From: Campylobacter concisus
Lineage (GTDB): Bacteria; Campylobacterota; Campylobacteria; Campylobacterales; Campylobacteraceae
Assembly: GCF_001298465.1 (NCBI RefSeq)
Contig: NZ_CP012541.1
Span: forward strand, 496,001-560,000
Length of the DNA: 64,000 bases
Direction of reading: 5' to 3'
Shown: positions 48,626 through 56,749 of the stretch, in pieces
Numbering within the stretch: position 1 is the stretch's first letter
Layout: every line of letters starts with the position of its first letter
Position numbers and translations under genes: made by a program
Notes under the pieces: generated by a model
What the model was told of the DNA's origin: nothing
What the model saw: the letters and a program-made list of their open reading frames with translations, nothing else
Databases searched by the model: none

Positions 48626-48926
48626 CGCCTTCCTTTATCATTTTTGTCTATTTTTTGATATTTTTTTCGATCATGAAACTATACTACTTTTTGGCTTACT
48701 TCTTATACTTAAAAAAAAATAAATTAAAAAAATTAATATATGCTTAAATATGCCTTAGTTGCATATTACTTACGGCGAATTTTAGGGGATAAAATAAATA
48801 TGAAATTTCCGCATATATATTGCATTTACGCTTCATTTTGATATTTACTTTTAACTAGGCTCTTTTAACGGGCGTTAAACGAGTCTAAATTTAAAATTTG
48901 AAGCGAAATTTGCAAAATTTCAGGGC
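48626..48926. other. Regulatory region upstream of the fdh operon
   Basis: A 301-base gap, strongly AT-rich unlike the genes on both sides. It should hold the promoter for the minus-strand TorD-fdhAB operon; TATAGT on the minus strand near 48672-48677 is a possible -10. The palindrome at 48749-48765 is described separately. No gene is visible. Confidence 0.55.
48749..48765. promoter_or_regulatory. Putative operator TATGC-N7-GCATA upstream of the fdh operon
   Basis: TATGCCTTAGTTGCATA; the symmetry extends by one base on each side (48748 and 48766). The same half-sites with the same 7-base spacer occur between tupA and tupB and upstream of fdhD. A further half-site ATATGC lies just upstream at 48738-48743. 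Confidence 0.75.
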
Positions 48927-49880
48927 TCACTCAAGCCCCAAAAACGCTTCCTCGTCAAATTTAAAATAAATCATCTCGCCGACGTTAAAATTTTGCGAAT
49001 TCTCCGCCAGCGTTTTTATTAAAAAGTCGCCGACTTTGATTTTCACCAAAAGCTCTTTGCCAAGATAGAGCGAAACCGAGTGCAAGATGCCCTCAAGATA
49101 GCCTTCTATCAGCGTTTTGCTTAGCGTTATTTTACTTGGATTTACGGCGATCTTTACGGCGTTACGTAAATTTTGCGGTAAATTTACGCTCGCGTTTTCG
49201 TCAAATTTTAAAACCCCGTCCCGCGTGTCGAATATATTTTTGTACTCGAATTCGCACACGCGACCTTTGTGCAAAAAGACGTTTTCTTCGGCGATGGCGG
49301 TTAGCCATTTGTCGTCGTGGCTAGCGATCACAAAGCCGCAGCCGTATCTTTGCCGCATGTAAAGCACCGCCTTGCCAAACAGCTTTGACGTGCCCACGTC
49401 CACGCTATTTGTCGGCTCGTCGAGTAGATAAAGACGCGATCTAAGCGCCAAATTTAACGCAAAGCTAACGCGCTGCGTCTGTCCGGAGCTAAGCTCAAAG
49501 TGACGCTTGTTTAAAAAACTCTCGTCAAGCCCGACCAAATTTAACGCCTCGCTCGCTCGCTCGTCAAATTCCCCCAGCACTCCGCGGCTTTTTAAAACGG
49601 CCCTAAAATTTTCCCTCACGGAGCGTTTTAAAAGTGCCGGTTCTGGCAACAAAACGCTAACGTCGCGCAGTAAATTTAGACTAGGCGCGCTGCTTTCCCA
49701 CAGCCGCACCTCGCCGCTAGTTGGCTTTTGTAAAAACGACATTACACGCATCAGCGTGCTTTTGCCGCTGCCGTTGCTGCCCGTTAGCGCGGTGATTTTG
49801 GTAACGTCGATATCAAGGCGCGGGATGTTTAAAATCTCGCTCGCGCCGTAGTTTAGGCGTAAATTTCTAACGTTTATCAC
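48927..49880 (-). CDS. tupC: Tungstate ABC transporter, ATP-binding protein
   Basis: A 317-residue ABC ATPase. Walker A is GSNGSGKSTLM (residues about 34-44), the signature is LSSGQTQR near residue 136 and Walker B is LYLLDEPTN near 157. A C-terminal extension of about 80 residues looks like a TOBE domain, where oxyanion can bind as feedback in Mo/W transporters. It powers TupB to import tungstate bound by TupA. It follows tupB on the minus strand. Confidence 0.9.
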   Translation of the reverse strand: MINVRNLRLNYGASEILNIPRLDIDVTKITALTGSNGSGKSTLMRVMSFLQKPTSGEVRLWESSAPSLNLLRDVSVLLPEPALLKRSVRENFRAVLKSRGVLGEFDERASEALNLVGLDESFLNKRHFELSSGQTQRVSFALNLALRSRLYLLDEPTNSVDVGTSKLFGKAVLYMRQRYGCGFVIASHDDKWLTAIAEENVFLHKGRVCEFEYKNIFDTRDGVLKFDENASVNLPQNLRNAVKIAVNPSKITLSKTLIEGYLEGILHSVSLYLGKELLVKIKVGDFLIKTLAENSQNFNVGEMIYFKFDEEAFLGLE

Positions 49881-49974
49881 TTTGCGCCTTTACCGTTAAA
49901 TTTAAACAAAGGGCTCAAATTTGACGCGCCCAGCCCGCTTTTTGCGATCGTAAAATTTCTAAATTTATCAAATT

Positions 49975-50667
49975 TCATCTATCAAGCCTTTTTAGCGCAT
50001 GTATCGCCAAATTTACTGCAAATGCGATAAAAATAAGTACCAAAGCTAGCGCGATACCCATCGCAAACTCGCCCTTGTTCGTCTCCAGCGACACCGCAGT
50101 CGTGATCGTGCGGGTAAAATATTTGATATTTCCGCCGATCATCATCGCCACGCCCACCTCAGCCACGATGCGCCCGTACGCCGTCGCTACGACCACCATC
50201 AGAGCATACCTTAGCTCGTAAAGCACGCAGCCAACTAGCCGCGGCGCGCTCAGGCGTAAATTTAAGATCGTTAGATAGTGTTTTTTGTCCATATTTTCCA
50301 CGACGCTAGCGCTTAGCGAGATGATGATAGGTAGTGCTAGCACAAACTGCCCCAGCATCACGGCTTTTAGCGTAAAAAGCAGTCCAAACTCGCCAAACGG
50401 ACCGTTTCGCGTGATAAATGCGTACAAAATAAGCCCGATCGCGACCGTCGGCATCGCAAGCGCCGTATCGCTGAGCAGTCTCAAAATCCTGCGCCCTTTA
50501 AAATCGTAAAATCCCAGCGTAAATCCTAGCGGAAAACCGACTAAAATCGCAAAAAATATCGAAACGCTTGAAGTGTAAAGCGTCGCCCTGATCGCCGAAT
50601 ACGTCTCCTCATCGCCGCTAAAAAGCAGCCTAAAGGCCTCTAAAAATCCGTTTAGTAGAAAGTCCAA
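49975..50667 (-). CDS. tupB: Tungstate ABC transporter, permease
   Basis: A 230-residue inner-membrane permease with five or six predicted spans and the cytoplasmic EAA-type loop around AYGRIVAEVGVAMMIGGN that docks on the ATPase. It starts 72 bases from the divergent tupA gene, with the palindromic operator between them. Adjacent TupA and TupC make the tungstate assignment firm. Confidence 0.9.
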   Translation of the reverse strand: MDFLLNGFLEAFRLLFSGDEETYSAIRATLYTSSVSIFFAILVGFPLGFTLGFYDFKGRRILRLLSDTALAMPTVAIGLILYAFITRNGPFGEFGLLFTLKAVMLGQFVLALPIIISLSASVVENMDKKHYLTILNLRLSAPRLVGCVLYELRYALMVVVATAYGRIVAEVGVAMMIGGNIKYFTRTITTAVSLETNKGEFAMGIALALVLIFIAFAVNLAIHALKRLDR

Positions 50668-50703
50668 ATATTATTTCTCCGTATGTTTATATGGTTAATT
50701 TAA

Positions 50704-50720
50704 TATGCTATAATAGCATA
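50704..50720. promoter_or_regulatory. Putative operator overlapping the tupA -10 box
   Basis: TATGCTATAATAGCATA is a perfect palindrome around a central A. It contains a TATAAT (50709-50714) that is well placed as the tupA -10, so a bound protein would block transcription. It lies between divergent tupA and tupB and can serve both. The half-sites and spacing match the fdh and fdhD sites. Confidence 0.82.
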
Positions 50721-50739
50721 CTTTAAAAAAAGGAGAAAA

Positions 50740-51558
50740 ATGAAAAAAGTAATATTAGGCTCGCTAATCGCGAGCGTTTTGGCGTTTGCAGGCGATAGCG
50801 AACTCATCATGGCAACTACAACCAGCACCGATAACACGGGGCTACTAGACGCGATCTATCCTGCGTATAAGGCAAAAACAGGCGTCGATATCAAATGGAC
50901 CGCCGTAGGCACTGGAGCAGCTTTAAAACTAGGCGAAAACTGCGATGCGGACATACTTTTCGTGCATTCGCCAAAGGTTGAGAAAGAATTCGTAGAAAAA
51001 GGCTTTGGCGTCGAGAGAAAACCCGTAATGTACAATGACTTCGTCGTTATCGCTGATAAATCAATCGCTGATAAATTTAAAGGTAAAGATATAAAAGAGA
51101 GCTTTGAGCTGATCAAAAAAGAGAATATCAAATTTTTCTCTCGCGGCGATAAATCAGGCACAGACAATAAAGAAAAAGGCATCTGGAAAAAGATCGCTGG
51201 TGAAGTCCCTGAAAAAGACGGCTGGTATATGCAAACAGGCCAAGGTATGCTAGCTACGATAAATGCTGCTGCTGAGCAAAAAGGCGTTACATTTACTGAT
51301 CGTGGTACTTACATTAAATATGAAGCAAACCAAAAAGGTCATCCTGAGATGGTCATCATCAACGAGGGCGACAACGATCTTAAAAACTTCTACTCTCTAA
51401 TCGCAGTAAATCCAAAACACTGCCCTAAAACTGACATCGAAAATGCAGAGAAATTTATAAAATGGGCTACAAGCGAAGAGGGTCAGAAATTTATAGGTGA
51501 CTTTAAGCTGCTAGATAAGCCGCTTTTCACGCCTGACGCAAACAGTCGCAAAAACTAA
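50740..51558 (+). CDS. tupA: Tungstate-binding periplasmic protein
   Basis: A 272-residue secreted binding protein with a cleavable signal peptide (about residues 1-17). The mature part starts with ELIMATTTSTDNTGLL, whose TTTS motif binds the oxyanion in TupA proteins, and continues with AVGTGAALKLGENCDADI and FFSRGDKSGTDNKEK. TupA selects tungstate over molybdate with very high affinity (family knowledge), fitting supply of W to the formate dehydrogenases. The first 300 bases are GC-rich like the fdh genes, while the later part has the AT-rich codon style of the chromosome, suggesting a recombination joint inside the gene. Confidence 0.94.
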   Translation: MKKVILGSLIASVLAFAGDSELIMATTTSTDNTGLLDAIYPAYKAKTGVDIKWTAVGTGAALKLGENCDADILFVHSPKVEKEFVEKGFGVERKPVMYNDFVVIADKSIADKFKGKDIKESFELIKKENIKFFSRGDKSGTDNKEKGIWKKIAGEVPEKDGWYMQTGQGMLATINAAAEQKGVTFTDRGTYIKYEANQKGHPEMVIINEGDNDLKNFYSLIAVNPKHCPKTDIENAEKFIKWATSEEGQKFIGDFKLLDKPLFTPDANSRKN

Positions 51559-51611
51559 TTTTATTTACGCGCAAATTTGAGTCGAATTTATGGCTTAAAT
51601 TTGCGTGATTC

Positions 51612-51633
51612 GGGTGCACTTTGCGCCCTTTTT
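51612..51633 (+). terminator. tupA terminator
   Basis: GGGTGC (51612-51617) pairs with GCGCCC (51623-51628, one G-U pair) and is followed by TTTTT. A longer AAATTTGCG-type inverted repeat lies just before it (51570-51578 with 51597-51605). Confidence 0.75.
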
Positions 51634-52834
51634 ATAAATCAAATTTAAACTCTCCGACGTTATTTTTAAACGTCTCAAAACATTTATTACTAACAACTTC
51701 GTCTTTAGTGTATGCTTGATATAATTTTAGTAATTCTAAAGTCGTTATTATTAATATACCTTCACTTTTTGCATAGCTTATTTGATTGGCATGTATCGGC
51801 TCCCTTTTGCCAGGCTCTATGTCACGTTGAGGGTTAACTATTAGCAAGCCTTTTACATTGCCAGGAGACTTGGTATCGTCTTCGGCTATTAAATCAGTTA
51901 CATGTTTCTTGCACTGTGCTATATTGCTATTTTTGACGTTTGTATTTATTCCCTTTATCTCTACCATAAAGTTAACATCTTCAAATTCGAATCTAAAATC
52001 TTCTTTTTTCACATCTGTAAAATGACTGTCTGTTAGTTTGAAAATATCTACTAAAATTTCCTTCACTACACCAACTAGCTCATCTCCTGTTGAATATAGG
52101 ATTGATTTGAATTTATTATTTTCATCAATTTGCCTATCTATATCTTCAATTTGCCGATATATATCCAATAATTTGTTGCGTTTGTTTTTCAGCATTGCAT
52201 CATCGAAATACTCAAAACCATTAAACCAATCAGGAACATCGGATTTTTGGAATCTAGAAACAATAAATGATACTAAAATTTCTAAATCATTAGTTGCGTT
52301 TTTGATAAAAAGAGTAGTCGAATATAGCCTCTCATTATGTTTGACTATTGTGCTCTTACCTCCATTTGACCATTTGATGGTCTCGCCATCCACATTGTCA
52401 AATATAAAATCGGAATAAAAATTTTGCTCGTCTATGGTTGTTGTGCTTATTTCATATCTTAACTTTATATTAGACAAAACCAGTGTAGATAATTCCTGGT
52501 TAACTTGCTTGAGAATATCTTTAATTGCAACGGTTTGATTTGTATAATATCCAGAATAGTCCACTGATACCTTTATATTTGTAGGCATTATTATGATAAA
52601 TATACCTCTTTTTGAGTTTCTCATAATTTCTTTTAATGTTTTAAGGTGATATACGGCCTCAGTGCACTTTTGGTATTCTGAGTTAAAACCCCATAAGTTG
52701 GAGTTATTTAAATCTATAACATTTATATCAAATTCATCAAAACTCTTAGGACGTTCAAAAGTGCTAATAGTACAAGATATGTGCGGATCATTTATTTTAA
52801 ATATTGTGGAGTAAGATATTATTTGAATTTTCAT
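51632..52834 (-). CDS. Orphan protein with a PD-(D/E)XK nuclease-like C-terminal domain
   Basis: A 400-residue protein I do not recognise by name. Residues 1-200 are an unassigned alpha/beta region, about 213-245 form a charged coiled coil, and from about 250 a helix leads into RFEFEDVNFMVEIKG, with Asp286 and the Glu292-x-Lys294 pair typical of PD-(D/E)XK restriction-type nucleases, then VKGLLIVNPQRD and a helix ending the domain. No signal or membrane span is seen. It is much more AT-rich than tupA's start and the desulfurase gene, so it was probably acquired separately. A defence role is possible but no partner gene is present. Confidence 0.6.
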   Translation of the reverse strand: MKIQIISYSTIFKINDPHISCTISTFERPKSFDEFDINVIDLNNSNLWGFNSEYQKCTEAVYHLKTLKEIMRNSKRGIFIIIMPTNIKVSVDYSGYYTNQTVAIKDILKQVNQELSTLVLSNIKLRYEISTTTIDEQNFYSDFIFDNVDGETIKWSNGGKSTIVKHNERLYSTTLFIKNATNDLEILVSFIVSRFQKSDVPDWFNGFEYFDDAMLKNKRNKLLDIYRQIEDIDRQIDENNKFKSILYSTGDELVGVVKEILVDIFKLTDSHFTDVKKEDFRFEFEDVNFMVEIKGINTNVKNSNIAQCKKHVTDLIAEDDTKSPGNVKGLLIVNPQRDIEPGKREPIHANQISYAKSEGILIITTLELLKLYQAYTKDEVVSNKCFETFKNNVGEFKFDL

Positions 52835-52885
52835 TTATTATATTTCCTTAAACTTATTTACTTCCGTTTAACCACTATTGTAAAG

Positions 52886-54211
52886 CTAAATTTTCCCGCC
52901 GAACATCTCATACATCGCCTTTTCCTCGCCCCAGAGCTCGCGGTGCTTTTTGATGCAGGATTTTATCGCGCCCGCGAGATAGCGCACATCGCGCTCGGTG
53001 TGCGTGTAGTGCAGGCTCACGCGCACGAAGCCGGGCTTAGCTTCTGGCATGCGCCCCTCTTTGATGCCCAGCAGATCGTGAGCGTACGGCCCCGCGCACA
53101 TCACGCCCGCGCGCGTCTGGATACCAAAGTCATTACTAAGGCTCGCGGCGAAATCATAAGCCGATACGCCGCGAATGTTAAACGAAAAAATCGGCAGCCG
53201 CGGCGCGTCCTTTGGAGCGTAGTTTATGATCTCGTCTATGCCTGCTAGCTCGCGCTCAAAAAGCCGCGCGAGCTCGTCCTCGGCACTTTTTATTTGTTCG
53301 AAGCCCACTTCGTTTCGCAGCGCATATGCCAAATTTGCCCGCATAAGCCCGGTGATAGGCGGCGTACCGCCTTCTTCTAGCTGCTCGGGATTTTTTAAAA
53401 ACACGTGCCCTTCGCGGCTAGCGTATGCAACCGTCCCGCCCGCGGCAAATGTCGGCACGTCACCGTTAAACAGCTCCTTTTTGATCGCCAAAAGCCCGCA
53501 GCTAGCAGGTCCGCCAAGTAACTTATGCGGCGAGAGGAAAATAGCGTCGAAATAATCGCAGTCTAAATTTGCGTGCGAGCTCAGCGCCGCGCAGTCAAAA
53601 GCGACAATACCGCCCGCAGCTCTGATTAGCTCGCTGATCTTTTTATAGTCGCTAATGACGCCCGTGACGTTTGAGGCGGCGCTAAACGAGCCGATGATGC
53701 GGCGTCCGGCATTTAGCTTCAGGATGCGCTCAAGCGCTAGCAGATCGATCTCTCCGCCCTCGCTAAGAGGTACGCGCAGGTAGTCGCAAAGCCCCTCGCG
53801 ATAGCTAAGCTCGTTTGAGTGGTGTTCGTAGGGCGAAACGAGCACGAGCGGAAGCTGCGCGGTGCGTAAATTTGCCTCGCCGATCGCACTTCTGGTCACA
53901 GGCGGCAGGTAGATACCTAGCAGTTCCTGAAATTTCTTGATCGCGGCCGTCGCGCCATGTCCGCAGGCGATGAGACAAAACCGCTCGTCAAGGCCCAGCA
54001 GCTTTTTCAGGCTCTCGCGTGCGCCCTCGTAGCGCCTCTGCGTGATGATCGCGCTCGAGCTACTATCGGAGTGGGTGTTGGCATAGGTTTTTAAAACGTC
54101 CGCTATCTCGCGCTCTACGGGCTCGTAAGCAAGCCCCGAAGCCGCGAAATCAAAATAGTGCACGCCTTGTTTTAGGATGATATTTTTTCTTATTTCGTCT
54201 AAATTTGCCAT
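52886..54211 (-). CDS. Class V aminotransferase fold enzyme (cysteine desulfurase / selenocysteine lyase-like)
   Basis: A 441-residue PLP enzyme. His130-His131 in PYEHHSN, Asp206 in AFDCAAL and the Schiff-base Lys230 in SPHKLLGGP are in place, and Cys372 in TRAGVMCAGP matches the persulfide Cys loop of group II desulfurases (RxGxxCAxP). It releases sulfur from cysteine, and group II members often also act on selenocysteine. Lying among selenoprotein and fdhD genes, it may feed sulfur to FdhD or handle selenium; that is inference. It is GC-rich like fdhA. No Suf or Isc genes are adjacent. Confidence 0.8.
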   Translation of the reverse strand: MANLDEIRKNIILKQGVHYFDFAASGLAYEPVEREIADVLKTYANTHSDSSSSAIITQRRYEGARESLKKLLGLDERFCLIACGHGATAAIKKFQELLGIYLPPVTRSAIGEANLRTAQLPLVLVSPYEHHSNELSYREGLCDYLRVPLSEGGEIDLLALERILKLNAGRRIIGSFSAASNVTGVISDYKKISELIRAAGGIVAFDCAALSSHANLDCDYFDAIFLSPHKLLGGPASCGLLAIKKELFNGDVPTFAAGGTVAYASREGHVFLKNPEQLEEGGTPPITGLMRANLAYALRNEVGFEQIKSAEDELARLFERELAGIDEIINYAPKDAPRLPIFSFNIRGVSAYDFAASLSNDFGIQTRAGVMCAGPYAHDLLGIKEGRMPEAKPGFVRVSLHYTHTERDVRYLAGAIKSCIKKHRELWGEEKAMYEMFGGKI

Positions 54212-54393
54212 TTTTACTCTTTAAATTTGATGCGGTAATTATAGTAAATTTTCGCAAATTTGGGACTTTTGCGTTGGAAATGATTTAGTAAATTTGGAGA
54301 TTAAATTTGAGCAAGCTAAATTTATCCGCAAGGCGGCAAATTTAACTTGATAAAGCACAGAAGCGCGAGCCACAGAGGCTCACGACCATTTTA

Positions 54394-54582
54394 TTATTTG
54401 TTTATAAAATTTTTCTCTAGCCACTCGATAGCTTTTGCTTCGGTTTCAAAGCGTCCGCTTTTAGCGACTTGATTTTGCCCCTCATAGAAGCGGATCCTGA
54501 TACCGTCTTGGACGCTATCTACCTTTACTCTGGTGATCTTATCTTTGTTTAGATAGACCCTATCGTTTAGTTTTACGTACAT
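54394..54582 (-). CDS. Small hypothetical protein of the formate block
   Basis: A 62-residue basic protein starting MYVKLNDRVYLNKDKITRV and ending in AIEWLEKNFINK. It is probably a small beta-rich domain followed by one helix. There is GGAG just before the ATG at 54582; a longer frame to 54636 runs back into the regulator gene. I do not recognise a family. It directly follows the ModE-like regulator gene and is likely co-transcribed with fdhD. Confidence 0.68.
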   Translation of the reverse strand: MYVKLNDRVYLNKDKITRVKVDSVQDGIRIRFYEGQNQVAKSGRFETEAKAIEWLEKNFINK

Positions 54583-54592
54583 TTTTTCTCCC

Positions 54593-55363
54593 TTAAATTG
54601 ATTTTTTATCTTTTTTGTCGTCTTTAGTTGCGTCATTTTTTTCGCCGTCTTTTTTCAAGAACAACTCCTTAAAGCGCTTATCCGCAAAATCCTCGATGTC
54701 GTTTTGAAGCTGCCTATAGGCGTTTATGAGCTCATGCGCGCGCTCGTTTAGCGTCGTACCGGCATTTTCGCCGCCGCCTTGCCTAGTCGTAAAAAGCTCC
54801 TCTTTTAGATTTTTTTGCAAAATTTGCAGATGAGTCCAGCATTTTTTATAGTTCATTCCTAGGATTTCGGCGGCCTTTGAGATCGAGCCGACCTCGGCGA
54901 TGACGTCTAGGACTTCGGTTTTGCCCTTGCCGAATATCAGCTCGCCCTCGTCGTTTTCTATCCAAGTTTTGGTTTTTACTCTCATCTTTTTCCCTTTCTT
55001 CTCCTTAAAACACCCCAACTGGCAGTATTTTACGTCGATTTTATAGTCTTTTAGCGTCGATCGGATCGTCTTTAGCCCCACGCCCGCAGCCGCGTCTCTA
55101 GCGTCTTTGCACAGTATCCTGTCCTTTTCGTCGGTCATCTGTTTTAGCTGCGTCATCACGGTGTATTTACCGCGTCCGTTTTCTAGCCCGCCAAACTGCC
55201 CTAGCTCACAGTTGTCGATTTTTACGCCCATTTTTTCGGCCTCGTCGCTAACCTCGCCGATCTCCACGCCTAGCTTTGCAGCGATCTTAAACGCCGCTCC
55301 GCAGTCTAGCCTACCCTTTGGATTTAGCAGCTTGGTTATCAGTTCTCGTATTTGCTCACTCAT
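54593..55363 (-). CDS. ModE-type transcriptional regulator with duplicated N-terminal Cys domain
   Basis: A 256-residue protein. Residues about 135-235 are the ModE/TunR winged helix-turn-helix (VLDVIAEVGSISKAAEILGM, KKCWTHLQILQKNL, TTRQGGGENAGTTL). In front lie two copies of a 50-residue unit: RLDC...NCELGQFGG (residues 19-58, Cys21 and Cys52) and RILC...YCQLGCFKE (82-121, Cys85, Cys114 and Cys117). The usual C-terminal MOP oxyanion domains of ModE are absent. It is the best candidate to bind the TATGC-N7-GCATA sites. Its start overlaps the fdhD end by 8 bases. A Lys/Asp-rich tail ends the protein. Confidence 0.85.
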   Translation of the reverse strand: MSEQIRELITKLLNPKGRLDCGAAFKIAAKLGVEIGEVSDEAEKMGVKIDNCELGQFGGLENGRGKYTVMTQLKQMTDEKDRILCKDARDAAAGVGLKTIRSTLKDYKIDVKYCQLGCFKEKKGKKMRVKTKTWIENDEGELIFGKGKTEVLDVIAEVGSISKAAEILGMNYKKCWTHLQILQKNLKEELFTTRQGGGENAGTTLNERAHELINAYRQLQNDIEDFADKRFKELFLKKDGEKNDATKDDKKDKKSI

Positions 55364-56138
55364 AGATTCTCTCCGCGCCGCTATATACGTTTATGTTTTC
55401 GCCGCGTGCAAAGCCGCACAGCGTGAGGTTAAATTTACGCGCTATCACGACGCCAAGGCTAGTAGGAGCCGTGCGCGAGACGAGCACGGGGATGCCGTGC
55501 ATGACGGCTTTTGCCACCATCTCGGAGCTTAGCCTTCCGCTCACCATCAAAAACGAATTTTGCAGCTGCGCGCCGGCTAATACCGCCTTGCCGACGGCCT
55601 TATCTATCGTGTTGTGCTGGGCGATATCTTCGCCGATGTAAAACTGCTCGCCGCTAACAAAAAGCTTGGCCGTATGCACGCAGCCCGTCATCTCGTAAAG
55701 CTCGCACTGCGTGTAAAACTGCCCCATCTGGCGCAAAATTTCGTCTTTGTGAAATTTAACCTCGCCCTTTATCGAGCGCGCCGCCATCGCCCCCGGGTCG
55801 ATATTTGCCGTAGAGCTGCGCCCGCAGCCGCTGATTATCACCTTTTCCTCGTCAAACTGCTCGAGGCGCTTTTCGTTGATTTTAGCCTTTACCCGCACGC
55901 TTAAAGCGTCATCTGAGAGCTCGATACTCTCGATATCCTCGGGGCTCGCGATCAAATTTTCGCTGATTAGATAGCCTGCAGCTAGTGCCTCCTGATCGGT
56001 TGGAGTAGCCATCAGTGCGCCGAAACGCTTGTCGTTTATGTAGATCTCAAGCTTGATCTCACGCACCAAAATATCATCCACGGCGCTTTTTTGCGCGCCT
56101 TTAAATTTGATGATTTGCGTCGTAAAAATAGGTTGCAT
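55356..56138 (-). CDS. fdhD: Formate dehydrogenase accessory sulfurtransferase FdhD
   Basis: A 260-residue protein that moves sulfur onto the bis-MGD cofactor so that formate dehydrogenase becomes active. The N-terminal IYINDKRFGALMATPTDQEALAAGYLISE and the C-terminal GRLSSEMVAKAVMHGIPVLVSRTAPTSLGV segments are typical. The sulfur-carrying loop reads SGCGRSS with a single Cys105 rather than the CxxC of E. coli FdhD. It opens an operon with the ModE-like regulator and the small protein. An operator palindrome lies about 140 bases upstream. Confidence 0.93.
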   Translation of the reverse strand: MQPIFTTQIIKFKGAQKSAVDDILVREIKLEIYINDKRFGALMATPTDQEALAAGYLISENLIASPEDIESIELSDDALSVRVKAKINEKRLEQFDEEKVIISGCGRSSTANIDPGAMAARSIKGEVKFHKDEILRQMGQFYTQCELYEMTGCVHTAKLFVSGEQFYIGEDIAQHNTIDKAVGKAVLAGAQLQNSFLMVSGRLSSEMVAKAVMHGIPVLVSRTAPTSLGVVIARKFNLTLCGFARGENINVYSGAERIYE

Positions 56139-56275
56139 GATTTTCCTTAATTTTTGCGAAATGATAGCTTGAAAATCTAAATTTAGGATTTGATTGTAGT
56201 GAAATCTTGCTTAAATCAAGCAAAAACTTAAACTATTTTTAGTACGATTTTATCGGTATCTGATGATGATTTATA

Positions 56276-56292
56276 TATGCGGATTTAGCATA
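56276..56292. promoter_or_regulatory. Putative operator upstream of fdhD
   Basis: TATGCGGATTTAGCATA with symmetry extending to 56273-56295. On the minus strand it lies between a TTAAGA (56300-56295) and TATATA (56277-56272) with a 17-base gap, so it would sit within the fdhD promoter. The half-sites and N7 spacing equal those at the tup and fdh promoters. Confidence 0.78.
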
Positions 56293-56569
56293 TATCTTAA
56301 GATATTTTTTGACTAAGATTTTATCATTATCTATTATTTGTATAAGAAATAAAAGAATAGTAAAAATAGTATAAGGCTAGAATTAGATCGCACATAACTT
56401 GCTGCATATGTAGATTAAATCTTGAAAAATTATAAATATAATTTGCGGCCTGACGTAAGACCGAGAAGGAAATTTATATTATAGAGTCAAGTCAAAAAAA
56501 CTAATTTTTGTCAAGCTGTATTTTACTGTTATATAGTCCGTGCACGACTCAAACACGCCGACCGTATAT

Positions 56570-56749
56570 AAAAAGCCCTTAATTATATTCATTAAGGGCT
56601 TTTTATATGAAAACTTAGACATTTTGCCGATGAAAAATCATTTTCGAGCGATAAGGTTTCGTCTAAGTTTTTATATTTTTCTTTTGCCTAGACAAAGAAA
56701 AATATCGGCCGTTTGCCAAGACCTTACAGCAAACTCATTTGAGTTTGCT
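56570..56749. repeat. Tandem series of four perfect hairpins, candidate structured RNA or boundary element
   Basis: Four perfect inverted repeats occur in 180 bases: 14 bases at 56570-56583/56591-56604 (terminator-like), 11 bases at 56610-56620/56661-56671, 12 bases at 56673-56684/56694-56705, and 10 bases at 56728-56737/56740-56749. No gene ends directly before them. They lie at the edge between the formate block and the HsdR remnant. A reading frame crossing them is not convincing. Confidence 0.6.

Noticed and set aside
56440-56570. tRNA-Sec or another structured RNA near the fdhD leader
   Set aside because: There is a TCAAA-like word but no T-loop GGTTCRA, no acceptor pairing and no CCA end.
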